DNA of 48,906 nt from Tabrizicola sp. (GCF_030694085.1 NZ_JAUXZE010000091.1:1-48906), one strand, 5' to 3'; counted from the first letter of the stretch, positions 8,187 to 17,024 are shown. Notes: a model not told the origin generated them from the sequence alone. Made by a program: numbers and translations.

Positions 8187-9133
8187 TGTCCGTCTGCCAG
8201 CAAGGCCAGCTTCACCGCCCCCCTTTCCGCCAAAACCTGTGCGCCGCGCCAAGCCCGCAAGCCAGTTGCACAGCACAGCACGACCCGGCCAAAGGGGATT
8301 GGCCAGTCGACGAGATCCCCCGGAGCCAATATCTGGGCACCTTGGAAAACGCGCACGGACCCCGCCGGGCGCAGGTCGATCACCGTATCGGTGGCGGTAA
8401 TCTGCTGTGCGGAAACAAAACCAAAACCGGGGGCCTCGGTGGCGTTCTCAAACCCAAAACCGCCAAAACGCCAACTTTCCATGTCCAACGTAACAATCCG
8501 ACCGAGCGGGCTTGGCTCAAGCCCGATCAGCACCGAAAGCACCATCTGCGCCTGTACCGCGCCGAGGGCGGCCACGGCAGGACCCATTACCCCGGCACTG
8601 GCACAGCTTGCTGCTTGGTTGGGAAGGTCGGGAAAAACTGCACGGTAGCCGGGGGCCGGTCCGCAAAAGCCCCCCGCATAGCCTGTCCGCCCAATCACCG
8701 AAGCCGAAATCATCGGCTTGCCCGTAGCCCTGCAAAGGTCGGACAGAGTGTATGTAACGGCAAAGCTATCTGCGGCGTCCACAACCACGTCCACCGATGC
8801 GATAAGATCGGGAGCATTGCCCGGATCAAGACGCACCATCAGCGCCCCGGCCTCGCAGGCGGCGTTCAACTTGCGGGCGCGACTGGCAGCCACCATCGCC
8901 TTGGGTTGGCCGATATCGGACGCGTCGTAAAGCAATTGCCGGTGCAAGTTGGTCAGCTCCACGCAATCGGGGTCGATGATCGTCAACCGCCCCACCCCCG
9001 CCGCTGCCAGTGCGGGAATCGCGGTGCAGCCGAGGCCGCCAGCGCCAACGATCAAAGCATGCGACGCGTTCAAAAGGGTTTGGCCCTTGGCCCCAACACC
9101 ACACACTTGCATCTGACGCGCGTAACGGCTCAT
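8183..9133 (-). CDS. thiF: ThiF/MoeB-family adenylyltransferase with a C-terminal rhodanese-like segment
   Basis: Adenylates the C-terminal glycine of ThiS so that sulfur can be loaded for thiazole synthesis. The 316-residue product begins RYARQMQVCGVGAKGQ, has the nucleotide-binding GAGGLGC near 31, RLTIIDPDCVELTNLHRQ near 49 and DAADSF near 119. The usual zinc cysteines are not obvious (one Cys in FCGPAPGYR). The last ~75 residues carry a rhodanese-like fold ending VLCCATGLRAW, in which a Cys could accept sulfur; this fusion would supply the sulfur-relay step. Overlaps thiE and thiD by 4 bp each. Confidence 0.87.
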   Translation of the reverse strand: MSRYARQMQVCGVGAKGQTLLNASHALIVGAGGLGCTAIPALAAAGVGRLTIIDPDCVELTNLHRQLLYDASDIGQPKAMVAASRARKLNAACEAGALMVRLDPGNAPDLIASVDVVVDAADSFAVTYTLSDLCRATGKPMISASVIGRTGYAGGFCGPAPGYRAVFPDLPNQAASCASAGVMGPAVAALGAVQAQMVLSVLIGLEPSPLGRIVTLDMESWRFGGFGFENATEAPGFGFVSAQQITATDTVIDLRPAGSVRVFQGAQILAPGDLVDWPIPFGRVVLCCATGLRAWRGAQVLAERGAVKLALLADGQ

Positions 9134-9732
9134 GGTCTGGCACCGACGGAGTTTATCCAGAGGCGGGTCTGTGCCTCAGGGTCGGATGCCGTGACCAGAT
9201 CAGTGACGACGGCCGCGACATCTGCCCCTGCTGCAAAAACCTCGGGCAGACGTGCGGGCGTGAGTCCGCCGATGGCCACCAGCGGAATCTCACCTATCCG
9301 CGTTTTCCAGCGCGTCAGCTTGTCAGGCCCCTGCGGCCGCCATGGCATCTGTTTGAGCAGCGTGGCCCAAATCGGACCCAACGCGATATAAGCGGGCGAC
9401 AGGGCAAGTGCTCTGTCCAGTTCCACCCTGTCATGGGTGGAAATCCCCAGCCTCGCCCCGGCGCGGGCGATGGCGACGAAATCTGCGCTGCCCAGATCAC
9501 CTTGCCCCAGGTGGATGAAATCCGCGCCCTGATCTAACGCCTCCTGCCAATAGTCGTTTACGACCAACTGTGCGCCATACTGGGCACAGATAGCCAACGA
9601 GGCCGCGATCTGTGCATTGATATCGCAAGCATCACCCTTGAAGCGCAGCTGGACCAGACGCACGCCCAAAGGCACCAGCCGGGCGATCATCGCGGCATCG
9701 GGCAACACCGGGTAAAAGCGGGGCAGGATCAT
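9130..9732 (-). CDS. thiE: Thiamine-phosphate synthase
   Basis: TIM-barrel enzyme that couples HMP-diphosphate and thiazole phosphate. The 200-residue product contains VQLRFKGD near 27, LVVNDYWQEAL near 56, HLGQGDL near 74, and the phosphate-binding IGGLTPARLPEVFAAGAD near 153. A lysine usual in VQLRxK is present. Overlaps thiG and thiF by 4 bp each, so the three are probably coupled. Confidence 0.9.
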   Translation of the reverse strand: MILPRFYPVLPDAAMIARLVPLGVRLVQLRFKGDACDINAQIAASLAICAQYGAQLVVNDYWQEALDQGADFIHLGQGDLGSADFVAIARAGARLGISTHDRVELDRALALSPAYIALGPIWATLLKQMPWRPQGPDKLTRWKTRIGEIPLVAIGGLTPARLPEVFAAGADVAAVVTDLVTASDPEAQTRLWINSVGARP

Positions 9733-10514
9733 CGCATCCCCCCCAACCCCAGATCAGCCATGCCCAACACCGGGGTTGAGGGCACCGCCATGTCGCGCGG
9801 TGGCATCAGCCCCGCCTCAAACGCCAACCGCCCCGCCGCGACCGCCTGCCCGAAGGCCCGCGCCATGGCTACAGGATCGCCCGCCTTGGCGACGGCGGTG
9901 TTCAAAAGCACTGCGTCAAACCCGATTTCCATCGCCTTGGCCGCCTGACTTGGCGCGCCGATCCCCGCATCAACAATCAACGGGACGCCGGGAAAATGCC
10001 CGCGCATTCTGATCAGCGCGTCCACATTCCGCAGACCGCGGCCCGTTCCGATCGGCGCACCCCAAGGCATCAACACCCGGCACCCGGCGTCGAGCAGACG
10101 TTCGGCGACGATTATATCCTCGGTGGTATAGGGGAACACCGCGAAACCCTCGGCGCAAAGGATGCGCGCAGCTTCGAGCAGCGCGAACGGATCGGGTTGC
10201 AGGGTGTCGGCATTGCCGATTACCTCCAGCTTGATCCAGTTGGTGCTAAAAACCTCGCGCGCCATCTGCGCGGTGGTGATCGCCTCACGCGCCGAATGGC
10301 ATCCGGCGGTGTTGGGCAGAATGCGCGCGCCTGTGGCCTTCAACAGCGGCCAAAAGCCGTTTGCTTTGCCGGAGCCTGCGGTTTCCCGGCGCAATGAGAC
10401 AGTGATGACGCCGCAACCCGAGGCGGAAATCGCTTCGGTCAACACCTGCGGCGAGGGATACTGCGCCGTGCCCAGCAGCAGCCGCGAGGTCAGCTCAATG
10501 TCAAAAAGCTGCAT
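9729..10514 (-). CDS. thiG: Thiazole synthase
   Basis: TIM-barrel enzyme that builds the thiazole ring from deoxyxylulose phosphate, dehydroglycine and ThiS-thiocarboxylate. Product 261 residues from ATG 10514 (MQLFDIEL). It has LLLGTAQYPSPQ, the catalytic-lysine region IKLEVIGN near 105 and MPWGAPIGTGRGLRN near 150, and ends with the usual glycine-rich phosphate site. The frame is open 31 codons further upstream, but that overlaps thiS. It follows thiS by 1 bp and overlaps thiE by 4 bp. Confidence 0.93.
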   Translation of the reverse strand: MQLFDIELTSRLLLGTAQYPSPQVLTEAISASGCGVITVSLRRETAGSGKANGFWPLLKATGARILPNTAGCHSAREAITTAQMAREVFSTNWIKLEVIGNADTLQPDPFALLEAARILCAEGFAVFPYTTEDIIVAERLLDAGCRVLMPWGAPIGTGRGLRNVDALIRMRGHFPGVPLIVDAGIGAPSQAAKAMEIGFDAVLLNTAVAKAGDPVAMARAFGQAVAAGRLAFEAGLMPPRDMAVPSTPVLGMADLGLGGMR

Positions 10515-10515
10515 C

Positions 10516-10710
10516 CTATCCCCCCTGCATCGGGGCCAGCACTTCGACCCGGTCGCCATCGTGCAGCGACGTTTCGGCGCGGGCGGTGGCAGCCACAAAG
10601 CTGCCATTCAGCGCCGTGGCAAGCGCGCCTGCGTAGCCGAGTTCGGCCAGAGCCTCGGCAAGTGTGCGGGCGGCGACCTCGGTTGCGGTGCCGTTGAGAT
10701 CAATACGCAA
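10516..10710 (-). CDS. thiS: Sulfur-carrier protein ThiS
   Basis: Ubiquitin-fold sulfur carrier, 64 residues, ending in the required Gly-Gly (APMQGG). I chose the TTG at 10710-10708, which reads (M)RIDLNGTATEV and has AGGAGG seven bases upstream; a longer frame exists from 10737 but it has a proline/arginine leader and no good ribosome site. The start codon overlaps the end of thiO by 11 bp. ThiF adenylates the terminal Gly and ThiG consumes the thiocarboxylate. Confidence 0.9.
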   Translation of the reverse strand: MRIDLNGTATEVAARTLAEALAELGYAGALATALNGSFVAATARAETSLHDGDRVEVLAPMQGG

Positions 10711-11662
10711 GGGCGGCCTCCTGTCGGGTCGGGGCAAGCATGTCAGCCAACTGCCCGGCCAGCGCCGGGGCGGTCAGAAAACCGTGGCGATACAATCCGT
10801 TCAGATGCCAGCGCCCCGCCGCTTGCGTCAGCCGGGGCAGATTGTCGGGCCAGGCCGGGCGCAACCCGCTGCCCATTTCCAAAATGGCGGCCTCGGCAAA
10901 GCCGGGATGCAGGGCAAAGGCCGCCGACATCAGTTCGCTGGCGCTGCGCAGGGTCATCGGCCCGGTCGCGTCAGTTTCGATCATCGTGGCCCCGACCATG
11001 AAAAGACCATTGTCGCGCGGCACCACATAGACCGGAAAGCGCGGGTGCAGCAGGCGCACCGGACGCGACAGCGCCACGTCCCGGCAGTGCAGCATCAACA
11101 TTTCGCCCCGCACCGCGCGCAGATCCAACAGGTTATCGCGGGCGGCGATGCCCCGGCAGTCGATATCCGCCTGTTCTGGCGGAAAATGGGTGTCATAGGT
11201 GATCGTGACACCGCGATTGCGCAATCCCTCCGCCAGCGCCTTGAGAGCGACGCGGGGATCCAGATGCGCCTCGTCGGGGTAGTAAAGCGCACTGCCAAAG
11301 CGGCCCGCAAGATCGGGTTCAAGCCCGGCGATCCGGTCTGGACCGATGCGTTCGTGGCCAGTGGTACGGGCAGCGAACCGGTCAAGCTCGGCCTGGTCGC
11401 GGGCCAAGGCCACCACCAGCGTGCCGCGCCGCACCACCCCCGGTACGCGTGCCGCCCACCAATCGGCGGCAGTGGCACCCAGACGCGCCACCTCGGGCGG
11501 GGCACTTTCTGCCTCGACGAAGGGGGCCAGCATCCCTCCTGCCAGCCAACTTGCCCCAGCGGCTTGCGGGCCGCTGTCCATCACCTGCACGCGATAGCCG
11601 CGTTCGGCCAGCACGGTCGCGGCGCACAGCCCCGCGACCCCCGCCCCCAGAATGGTGATCAT
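10700..11662 (-). CDS. thiO: Glycine oxidase ThiO
   Basis: FAD-dependent D-amino-acid-oxidase-family enzyme that makes dehydroglycine for ThiG. The 320-residue product has the N-terminal FAD motif GAGVAGLCAA (residues 6-15), GASWLAGGMLAPF near 36, and the C-terminal GLYRHGFLTAPALA near 290. Length is a little short of ThiO from Bacillus but normal for alphaproteobacteria. It sits between thiC (4-bp overlap) and thiS. Confidence 0.92.
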   Translation of the reverse strand: MITILGAGVAGLCAATVLAERGYRVQVMDSGPQAAGASWLAGGMLAPFVEAESAPPEVARLGATAADWWAARVPGVVRRGTLVVALARDQAELDRFAARTTGHERIGPDRIAGLEPDLAGRFGSALYYPDEAHLDPRVALKALAEGLRNRGVTITYDTHFPPEQADIDCRGIAARDNLLDLRAVRGEMLMLHCRDVALSRPVRLLHPRFPVYVVPRDNGLFMVGATMIETDATGPMTLRSASELMSAAFALHPGFAEAAILEMGSGLRPAWPDNLPRLTQAAGRWHLNGLYRHGFLTAPALAGQLADMLAPTRQEAALAY

Positions 11663-13494
11663 TCCGCGACCTCTGCTGTTGGCAGATAAACCTCGCCCTT
11701 TTCGCGAAATTTCGCTGCCATGGCTGCCATGCCGTTCTTCTGCGCCTCGGCCCGGATGTCATGGCTGATCCGCATCGAGCAGAATTTCGGGCCGCACATC
11801 GAACAGAAATGCGCGGTCTTGTGCGCCTCTTTCGGCAGGGTTTCGTCGTGCATGCTGCGCGCAGTTTCTGGATCGAGCGACAGGTTGAACTGATCCTCCC
11901 AGCGGAATTCGAACCGCGCACGCGACAGGGCATCATCCCGCGCCTGCGCCCCCGGCAGACCCTTGGCCAGATCGGCCGCATGCGCGGCGATCTTGTAGGT
12001 GATCACGCCCACCTTGACATCGGCGCGGTCTGGCAGGCCAAGGTGCTCCTTGGGTGTCACGTAGCAAAGCATTGCGGTGCCGAACCAGCCGATCATCGCG
12101 GCACCGATGGCACTGGTGATGTGGTCATAGCCCGGCGCAATGTCGGTGGTCAGCGGCCCCAAAGTGTAAAACGGCGCCTCGCCGCAGGTGGCCAGCTGCT
12201 TGTCCATGTTCGCCTTGATCTTGTGCATGGCCACATGGCCTGGCCCCTCGATCATCACCTGACAATCCTTAGCCCAGGCGATTTTGGTCAGTTCGCCCAG
12301 CGTTTCCAATTCGGCGAATTGGGCGGCGTCGTTGGCGTCGGCGATTGAACCGGGGCGCAGCCCGTCACCGAGGCTGAAGCTCACGTCATAGGCCCGCATG
12401 ATATCGCAGATCTCGTCGAAATGCTCATACAGGAAGCTCTCGCGGTGGTGGTGCAAACACCATTTGGCCATGATCGACCCGCCCCGGCTGACGATCCCGG
12501 TCACCCGGTTCACCGTCAGAGGAATGTGGTGCAGCCGCACGCCCGCATGGATGGTGAAGTAGTCCACCCCCTGTTCGGCCTGTTCGATCAGCGTATCGCG
12601 GTAGATCTCCCATGTCAGATTTTCGGCCATACCATCGACCTTTTCCAGCGCCTGATACAGAGGCACTGTGCCAATTGGGACTGGCGCATTGCGCAGTATC
12701 CATTCGCGGGTGTTGTGAATGTTACGCCCGGTCGACAGATCCATCACCGTATCGGCGCCCCAACGGATCGACCAGACCATCTTGTCCACCTCCTCGGCCA
12801 TCGACGAAGTGACGGCACTGGTGCCCATGTTGGCATTGATCTTGACCGCGAAATTGCGCCCGATGATCATTGGTTCCAGTTCGGGATGGTTGATATTGGC
12901 CGGGATAATCGCGCGCCCGGCGGCGATTTCCTGACGCACGAATTCGGCGGTCACATGATCCGGGATCGATGCCCCGAAATCCTCGCCGTCGCGCGGGGTG
13001 GGCAGGGCGGCGGGGCGGCCCAAATTCTCGCGGATCGCCACATATTCCATCTCGGCCGTGATGATGCCTGCGCGGGCGTAGGCCAGTTGCGTGACCGCCT
13101 TGCCGCCCATGGCGCGCAGCGGGGTGGTCTTCACCGGAAAGCCAGGCACCAGCCGCGTGCCGGTTGCAAAGCCGTTGTCGGCGGGCTGGACACTACGCGC
13201 GGCATATCCCTCGCAATCACCTCGCGCCGCCGTCCACGCGCTGCGAACGGGGGCCAGCCCCTCGGCAATATCGGTTTGCACCGCCGGGTCGGTATAGGGG
13301 CCGGAGGCATCATAAATGGTTAACGGAGGCTCGCCAGCCGATGGATGTACGGCAATTTCGCGCATCGGCACGCGAATGTCGGGATGAATCACCCCCGCCT
13401 CATAGCGTTTGGAAGAGGCGGGCAGCGGCCCGGTGGTGACGGCGGGCAACGCAGGTGCAGTTGCGAGCGCGGTGGTCTGGTCGGTCTGGTTCAT
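11659..13494 (-). CDS. thiC: Phosphomethylpyrimidine synthase
   Basis: Radical-SAM enzyme that rearranges aminoimidazole ribotide to HMP-phosphate. The 611-residue product has MGTSAVTSS, MDLSTG, SRGGSIMAKW and SLGDGLRPG in the expected order, and the C-terminal cluster motif CSMCGPKFC. Start ATG 13494 (MNQTDQ) with AGAGG seven bases upstream. First gene of thiCOSGEFD, about 100 bp downstream of the TPP aptamer. Confidence 0.97.
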   Translation of the reverse strand: MNQTDQTTALATAPALPAVTTGPLPASSKRYEAGVIHPDIRVPMREIAVHPSAGEPPLTIYDASGPYTDPAVQTDIAEGLAPVRSAWTAARGDCEGYAARSVQPADNGFATGTRLVPGFPVKTTPLRAMGGKAVTQLAYARAGIITAEMEYVAIRENLGRPAALPTPRDGEDFGASIPDHVTAEFVRQEIAAGRAIIPANINHPELEPMIIGRNFAVKINANMGTSAVTSSMAEEVDKMVWSIRWGADTVMDLSTGRNIHNTREWILRNAPVPIGTVPLYQALEKVDGMAENLTWEIYRDTLIEQAEQGVDYFTIHAGVRLHHIPLTVNRVTGIVSRGGSIMAKWCLHHHRESFLYEHFDEICDIMRAYDVSFSLGDGLRPGSIADANDAAQFAELETLGELTKIAWAKDCQVMIEGPGHVAMHKIKANMDKQLATCGEAPFYTLGPLTTDIAPGYDHITSAIGAAMIGWFGTAMLCYVTPKEHLGLPDRADVKVGVITYKIAAHAADLAKGLPGAQARDDALSRARFEFRWEDQFNLSLDPETARSMHDETLPKEAHKTAHFCSMCGPKFCSMRISHDIRAEAQKNGMAAMAAKFREKGEVYLPTAEVAE

Positions 13495-13591
13495 CAAAGC
13501 CTCTTTGCATTGATGACCCGTCATAAAGGGAAAGAAGCCGGGATTATCCCGAAACCGCCCCGCCGGAAACCCGACAAGAAGAGCGACCGCT

Positions 13592-13692
13592 TGTGCTTCC
13601 TACGCCAGTATCAACTGGGTCAGGTTCAAAGGGTCGCTTCACCGGGGTTGCCCCCCATCAGCCTCTCAGTCCCTTTGGCGGGACTCCCCTGA
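13592..13692 (-). promoter_or_regulatory. Thiamine pyrophosphate riboswitch
   Basis: On the minus strand the THI-box reads CAGGGGAGTCCC, then CTGAGAGG, then ACCCTTTGAACCTGA and the conserved ACTGGCGTAGGAA. These are the TPP-aptamer core elements. It ends about 98 bases before the thiC start, leaving room for a terminator or ribosome-site sequestering helix; the GC-rich stretch 13545-13580 is the likely platform. It should turn the whole thiCOSGEFD operon down when TPP is abundant. Confidence 0.95.
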
Positions 13693-13827
13693 CAGTGCAG
13701 ATTTTGTAAGCAGGCACCTGCGCCCCGTCAAGAGCCGCTTCCCGGTCAATTTCTGAAACGGTAATGTCGACCTGAACACGACTGCACAAACCTGATGCGA
13801 CTGGCTTTGAATCTGCTCGACCTGCCT

Positions 13828-14418
13828 TTATTTCGCGGCAAGTCCCGCATCGTCCAGTTGCTCGAGGTCCGGCAGATCGCGCAAGGACTCCATCCCGAAG
13901 GCCGCCAGAAAGGTTTCCGTCGTGACGAAGGTATAAGGCGCGCCGCGCCGGGGTTCGCGGGGGCCGGTGCCGATCAGGTCACGCTCGGCCAGCCTGCCGA
14001 TCAGGTCACGGCTGATCTCGCGTCCGAAGATGTCCTTCAACCCGTCGCGGCTGATCGGCTGATGAAACGCAATCGCCGCCAGCACGGCCAGATCGAACTC
14101 CGCCAGGTTCAGCGCCTGCCCCCCCACATCCGCCGCCGCGCGGATCGCCGGGGCATAGGCGGGCCTCGTGCGCAGCAACCAGCCTGCGCCCACCCGCGCC
14201 ACCTCATAGGGTCGGCCTTCCAGATCGACCGCCAGATCCTCGATCAACAGATCGACCGAGGCCCCTTGCCCCACGATCCGCGCCAGATCATCCCGCGCCA
14301 CCGGGGCGCTGCTTGCAAACAGCACCGCCTCGATCCGGCGCATCCATTCCCGCCAGCGCAGCTTGGGCGGCAGGTCGGCCAGTTCGCGGTCAAGGTCTGT
14401 GTCCTCGCGCCGCCCCAT
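13828..14418 (-). CDS. scpB: ScpB-like protein (orphan SMC accessory subunit)
   Basis: ScpB normally forms paired winged-helix dimers that bind the kleisin ScpA in the SMC condensin. This 196-residue protein has the family blocks RRIEAVLFASSAPV near 25, LLRTRPAYAP near 80, EFDLAVLAAIAFHQPISR (winged helix 2) near 110 and IGTGPREPRRGAPYTFVTT near 155. I chose ATG 14418, three bases after the stop of the DUF1403 gene. There is no scpA or smc beside it; the upstream partner is a DUF1403 gene instead. Sequence alone does not say whether it works with the chromosomal SMC or in a separate complex. Confidence 0.85.
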   Translation of the reverse strand: MGRREDTDLDRELADLPPKLRWREWMRRIEAVLFASSAPVARDDLARIVGQGASVDLLIEDLAVDLEGRPYEVARVGAGWLLRTRPAYAPAIRAAADVGGQALNLAEFDLAVLAAIAFHQPISRDGLKDIFGREISRDLIGRLAERDLIGTGPREPRRGAPYTFVTTETFLAAFGMESLRDLPDLEQLDDAGLAAK

Positions 14419-14420
14419 GC

Positions 14421-15413
14421 TCAGACCCCGTACAGGCGAAACGTGTCCCGCCCGGTCAGTTCGCGCACGGCGCCAAGCGCAACCAATCGGTCGCAGAGCC
14501 GTCGCGCGGCCCGATCCGACATGAAGGTCAAGGCTGCAGGCGCCAGCGCATCGCGCGATAGGAACAGATCTACCGCCCGGCCCGCCGACTTGGCCCGCAG
14601 TTTCGGGGCCACCGTCCAACGGCGGGCCGCCGCCCGGGCCAGATCGCCGGCCAGCGGCAGCGCCTGCCCGACGGAAGAGACAACGGCGCGGTGACAGGCC
14701 AGCCGCAGATCATCGCCCCGCAGGCGCAGATCGCGGGGCTTGAGCGTCAGCGCCAGAAACGGCAGCACATGCGTTGCCCCCAACGCTCTTGCCAACGCGG
14801 CATCGGCCAGGATCAGGGCAGCGACCTCGGCTCGCGGACTATCGGTTAGCACCGCCTCGACGACCTGCGCCGCGCGGTCCACTGGGGTCGGTCCGGTGGC
14901 ATCAAGGCAAAGAGCGATCCGCTCTGCCGCTATCCCTTCCAACGCATTGGCCAGATGCGCGACCGAAACCGGCCGCGCCGCCGCGCGTGACCATTGCCGT
15001 GCGATCCGCCCCGCCGGACCGGGGTCGTCGCCCGGTCCCGTCAGGTGCAGCGCATCGCGCAAAGCGCTCTCCCCTTCCCTTCGTCCCGCCATCGCGGCGC
15101 AGCGATCGGCCGCTGCCAGCGCCAGCCGGTCGCGCCACAGCGCCATGGGCAGGTCTTCGGTCGCGGTCGCCAAGCTCAGATGCGCCAGAGCGGCCCCGGA
15201 CCGGAAGGCCGCGGCCTCAAGGGTTTCTGTCGGCGCAGAGACGATCCAGCCCGGCAGAGGGGGCAGCATCGGCAAGGTTTCCAAAGGCTCGGTACGCGGT
15301 TTTCCCATGCCAGCAACATAAAGCGCGGCGGCGCTTTCTGCCAGTGAAATGTGCGCATAGCGCCGCAGCTTTGGGATCGTCACAATGTCCAATAAGTTTG
15401 CATTATCGGACAC
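14421..15413 (-). CDS. DUF1403-family protein of unknown function
   Basis: A 330-residue helical, alanine-rich cytosolic protein with GTG start (15413-15411). The N-terminal half contains the recognisable DUF1403 pattern (TLEAAAFRSGAALAHL, PMALWRDRLALAAA). The last ~40 residues (SDRAARRLCDRLVALGAV, then RELTGRDTFRLYG) look like a winged-helix fold also seen at the C-terminus of RHE_PE00001-type plasmid proteins. It is followed three bases later by scpB, and begins nine bases from a divergent tyrosine recombinase. A role with ScpB, perhaps as a kleisin substitute or a DNA-binding adaptor, is only inference; no enzyme motif is visible. Confidence 0.75.
   Translation of the reverse strand: MSDNANLLDIVTIPKLRRYAHISLAESAAALYVAGMGKPRTEPLETLPMLPPLPGWIVSAPTETLEAAAFRSGAALAHLSLATATEDLPMALWRDRLALAAADRCAAMAGRREGESALRDALHLTGPGDDPGPAGRIARQWSRAAARPVSVAHLANALEGIAAERIALCLDATGPTPVDRAAQVVEAVLTDSPRAEVAALILADAALARALGATHVLPFLALTLKPRDLRLRGDDLRLACHRAVVSSVGQALPLAGDLARAAARRWTVAPKLRAKSAGRAVDLFLSRDALAPAALTFMSDRAARRLCDRLVALGAVRELTGRDTFRLYGV
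15386..15412. promoter_or_regulatory. Palindrome at the divergent DUF1403 / recombinase start
   Basis: The arms TGTCCAATAA and TTATCGGACA (15386-15395, 15403-15412) pair with one mismatch around a 7-base spacer. The palindrome covers the first codons and start of DUF1403 and ends 10 bp before the recombinase ATG. It may be an operator for both genes or a core recombination site for the tyrosine recombinase (two ~10-bp arms around a 6-8-bp spacer is the usual core-site geometry). Confidence 0.5.
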
Positions 15414-15422
15414 AAGAAGAGT

Positions 15423-16550
15423 ATGCTCACCAGCATGACCGAAACACCCGAGAAATCACCTTCAGAACCCCCGAAACGTCCCGATCGCCATGAACGGGAC
15501 GACAGCACTGATCTGGAGCGCGACACGATCGCCCTGCCCTCCCATGTCGCTGGCTCGGGTACGCTCGACCGCCTAGTCGACACTGCGCGCGACTATGCGC
15601 GTCAGGCGGCGTCGGAGAACACGCTTAAAGCCTATGCCAAAGACTGGAGCCATTTCGCCCGTTGGTGCCGGATGCGCGGGGCCGATCCCCTGCCCTCGTC
15701 TGCGCAACTGATCGGCCTTTACATCACCGATCTGGCGGCGCCGGGAGGAAAGACCCCGTCGCAGTCGGCGTCCCGACCCCTTTCGGTGGCCTCCATCGAA
15801 CGCCGCCTCTCGGGCCTGGCCTGGGGCTACGCACAGCGTGGGGAACGGCTGGACCGCAAGGACCGCCACATCGCCTCTGTACTGGCCGGCATCCGCCGCA
15901 AGCACGCTCGGCCACCGACGCAGAAAGAGGCGATCCTGCCCGAAGACCTGCGCGACATGCTGGCCACCCTGCCCCACGATCTGCGTGGCCTGCGTGACCG
16001 CGCCATCCTGCTCATCGGCTTTGCCGGGGGCTTACGTCGCTCTGAAATCGTCAGCCTCGACCACGGCAAGGATGACACGCCTGACTCAGGCGGCTGGGTC
16101 GAGATCTTGGAGGACGGCGTGCTCCTCACCCTGCGCGGCAAGACCGGTTGGCGCGAGGTCGAAATCGCCCGCGGCTCATCCGATCAGACCTGCCCGGTCC
16201 ATGCCCTGACGCAGTGGCTGCATTACGCAAGGATCGACTTCGGCCCACTTTTCGTGGCTGTCTCGCGTAACGGTCTGAAGGCCACGGACGAACGCCTCTC
16301 CGATAAGCACGTCGCTCGGCTCATCAAGTCCTGCGCCCGAGAGGCGGGCCGGCGCCCTGATCTCCCTGAAAAGGACCGTATCGCCCTTTTCTCGGGCCAC
16401 TCCCTGCGCGCGGGCCTTGCCTCATCCGCCGAGGTTGATGAGCGCTATGTCCAGAAGCAGCTCGGCCACGCCTCGGCCGAGATGACCCGGCGCTACCAGC
16501 GTCGGCGCGACCGGTTCCGCGTAAACCTGACCAAGGCGGCCGGGCTTTGA
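15423..16550 (+). CDS. Tyrosine site-specific recombinase (phage-type integrase)
   Basis: A 375-residue XerC/D-type recombinase. A SAM-like N-terminal domain (residues ~60-170, with SENTLKAYAKDWSHFARWC) precedes the catalytic domain. The catalytic residues are visible: Arg in FAGGLRRSEIVSL, Lys in TLRGKTGW, HSLRAG (His-x-x-Arg), and LGHASAEMTRRYQR with the second His and the Tyr nucleophile. Start ATG 15423 or the Met 12 bases further in. Divergent from DUF1403-scpB, and probably functionally linked: recombination might resolve plasmid dimers, but the target is unknown. Confidence 0.88.
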   Translation: MLTSMTETPEKSPSEPPKRPDRHERDDSTDLERDTIALPSHVAGSGTLDRLVDTARDYARQAASENTLKAYAKDWSHFARWCRMRGADPLPSSAQLIGLYITDLAAPGGKTPSQSASRPLSVASIERRLSGLAWGYAQRGERLDRKDRHIASVLAGIRRKHARPPTQKEAILPEDLRDMLATLPHDLRGLRDRAILLIGFAGGLRRSEIVSLDHGKDDTPDSGGWVEILEDGVLLTLRGKTGWREVEIARGSSDQTCPVHALTQWLHYARIDFGPLFVAVSRNGLKATDERLSDKHVARLIKSCAREAGRRPDLPEKDRIALFSGHSLRAGLASSAEVDERYVQKQLGHASAEMTRRYQRRRDRFRVNLTKAAGL

Positions 16551-16646
16551 CCCCCCTGCCCCACCGCTGCACCTTTGGTGAAGTGACAAGCTCAAATGTG
16601 ACCGTTTAGGTTTCAACTAACCGCTTCAATTGAAATCGGTAATTAA

Positions 16647-17024
16647 ACGCGACAGTGGGTGCCGGAAGTGCGCCGTCTGAGACCGGGCCTGCCTTGGGAA
16701 GACGTGCTGCGCATCGTCAATTCAGGTCTGCCGAGCGAGGCGCAGCCTTGGTCCCTGCCCCGCCTGATCCGTGCTGCCAAAACCTTCGTCCGCGAAGGCC
16801 TGCTGCCGGACACCATCCTTTCCCGCGCCTCCGCGTCCGACAAGGATGATCGCCTGCCCGCCATCGTCGCGGGCATCAAAGGCGCAGATCCCACGATGAC
16901 TCTTCAAGCCATCTGCGACCGGCTAGAAACCATGCGCGAACGGACACCTAGGGGCCGCAGCAAGTGGGAGCCGTCATCGGTCAAGATGATCTTGGAGCGG
17001 GCTAAGAAGTTGGGACTCTTGTAG
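16647..17024 (+). pseudogene. Serine recombinase/resolvase, C-terminal fragment
   Basis: The open frame from 16647 to the TAG at 17022-17024 encodes about 125 residues resembling the C-terminal part of large plasmid serine recombinases (VRRLRPGLPWEDVLRIVN, IKGADPTMTLQAICDRL, ERTPRGRSKWEPSSVKMIL). The catalytic serine domain is absent and there is no in-frame ATG start (a GTG at 16659 is available), so it is probably a remnant left when the recombinase was cut by the event that placed the integrase beside it. Confidence 0.6.
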
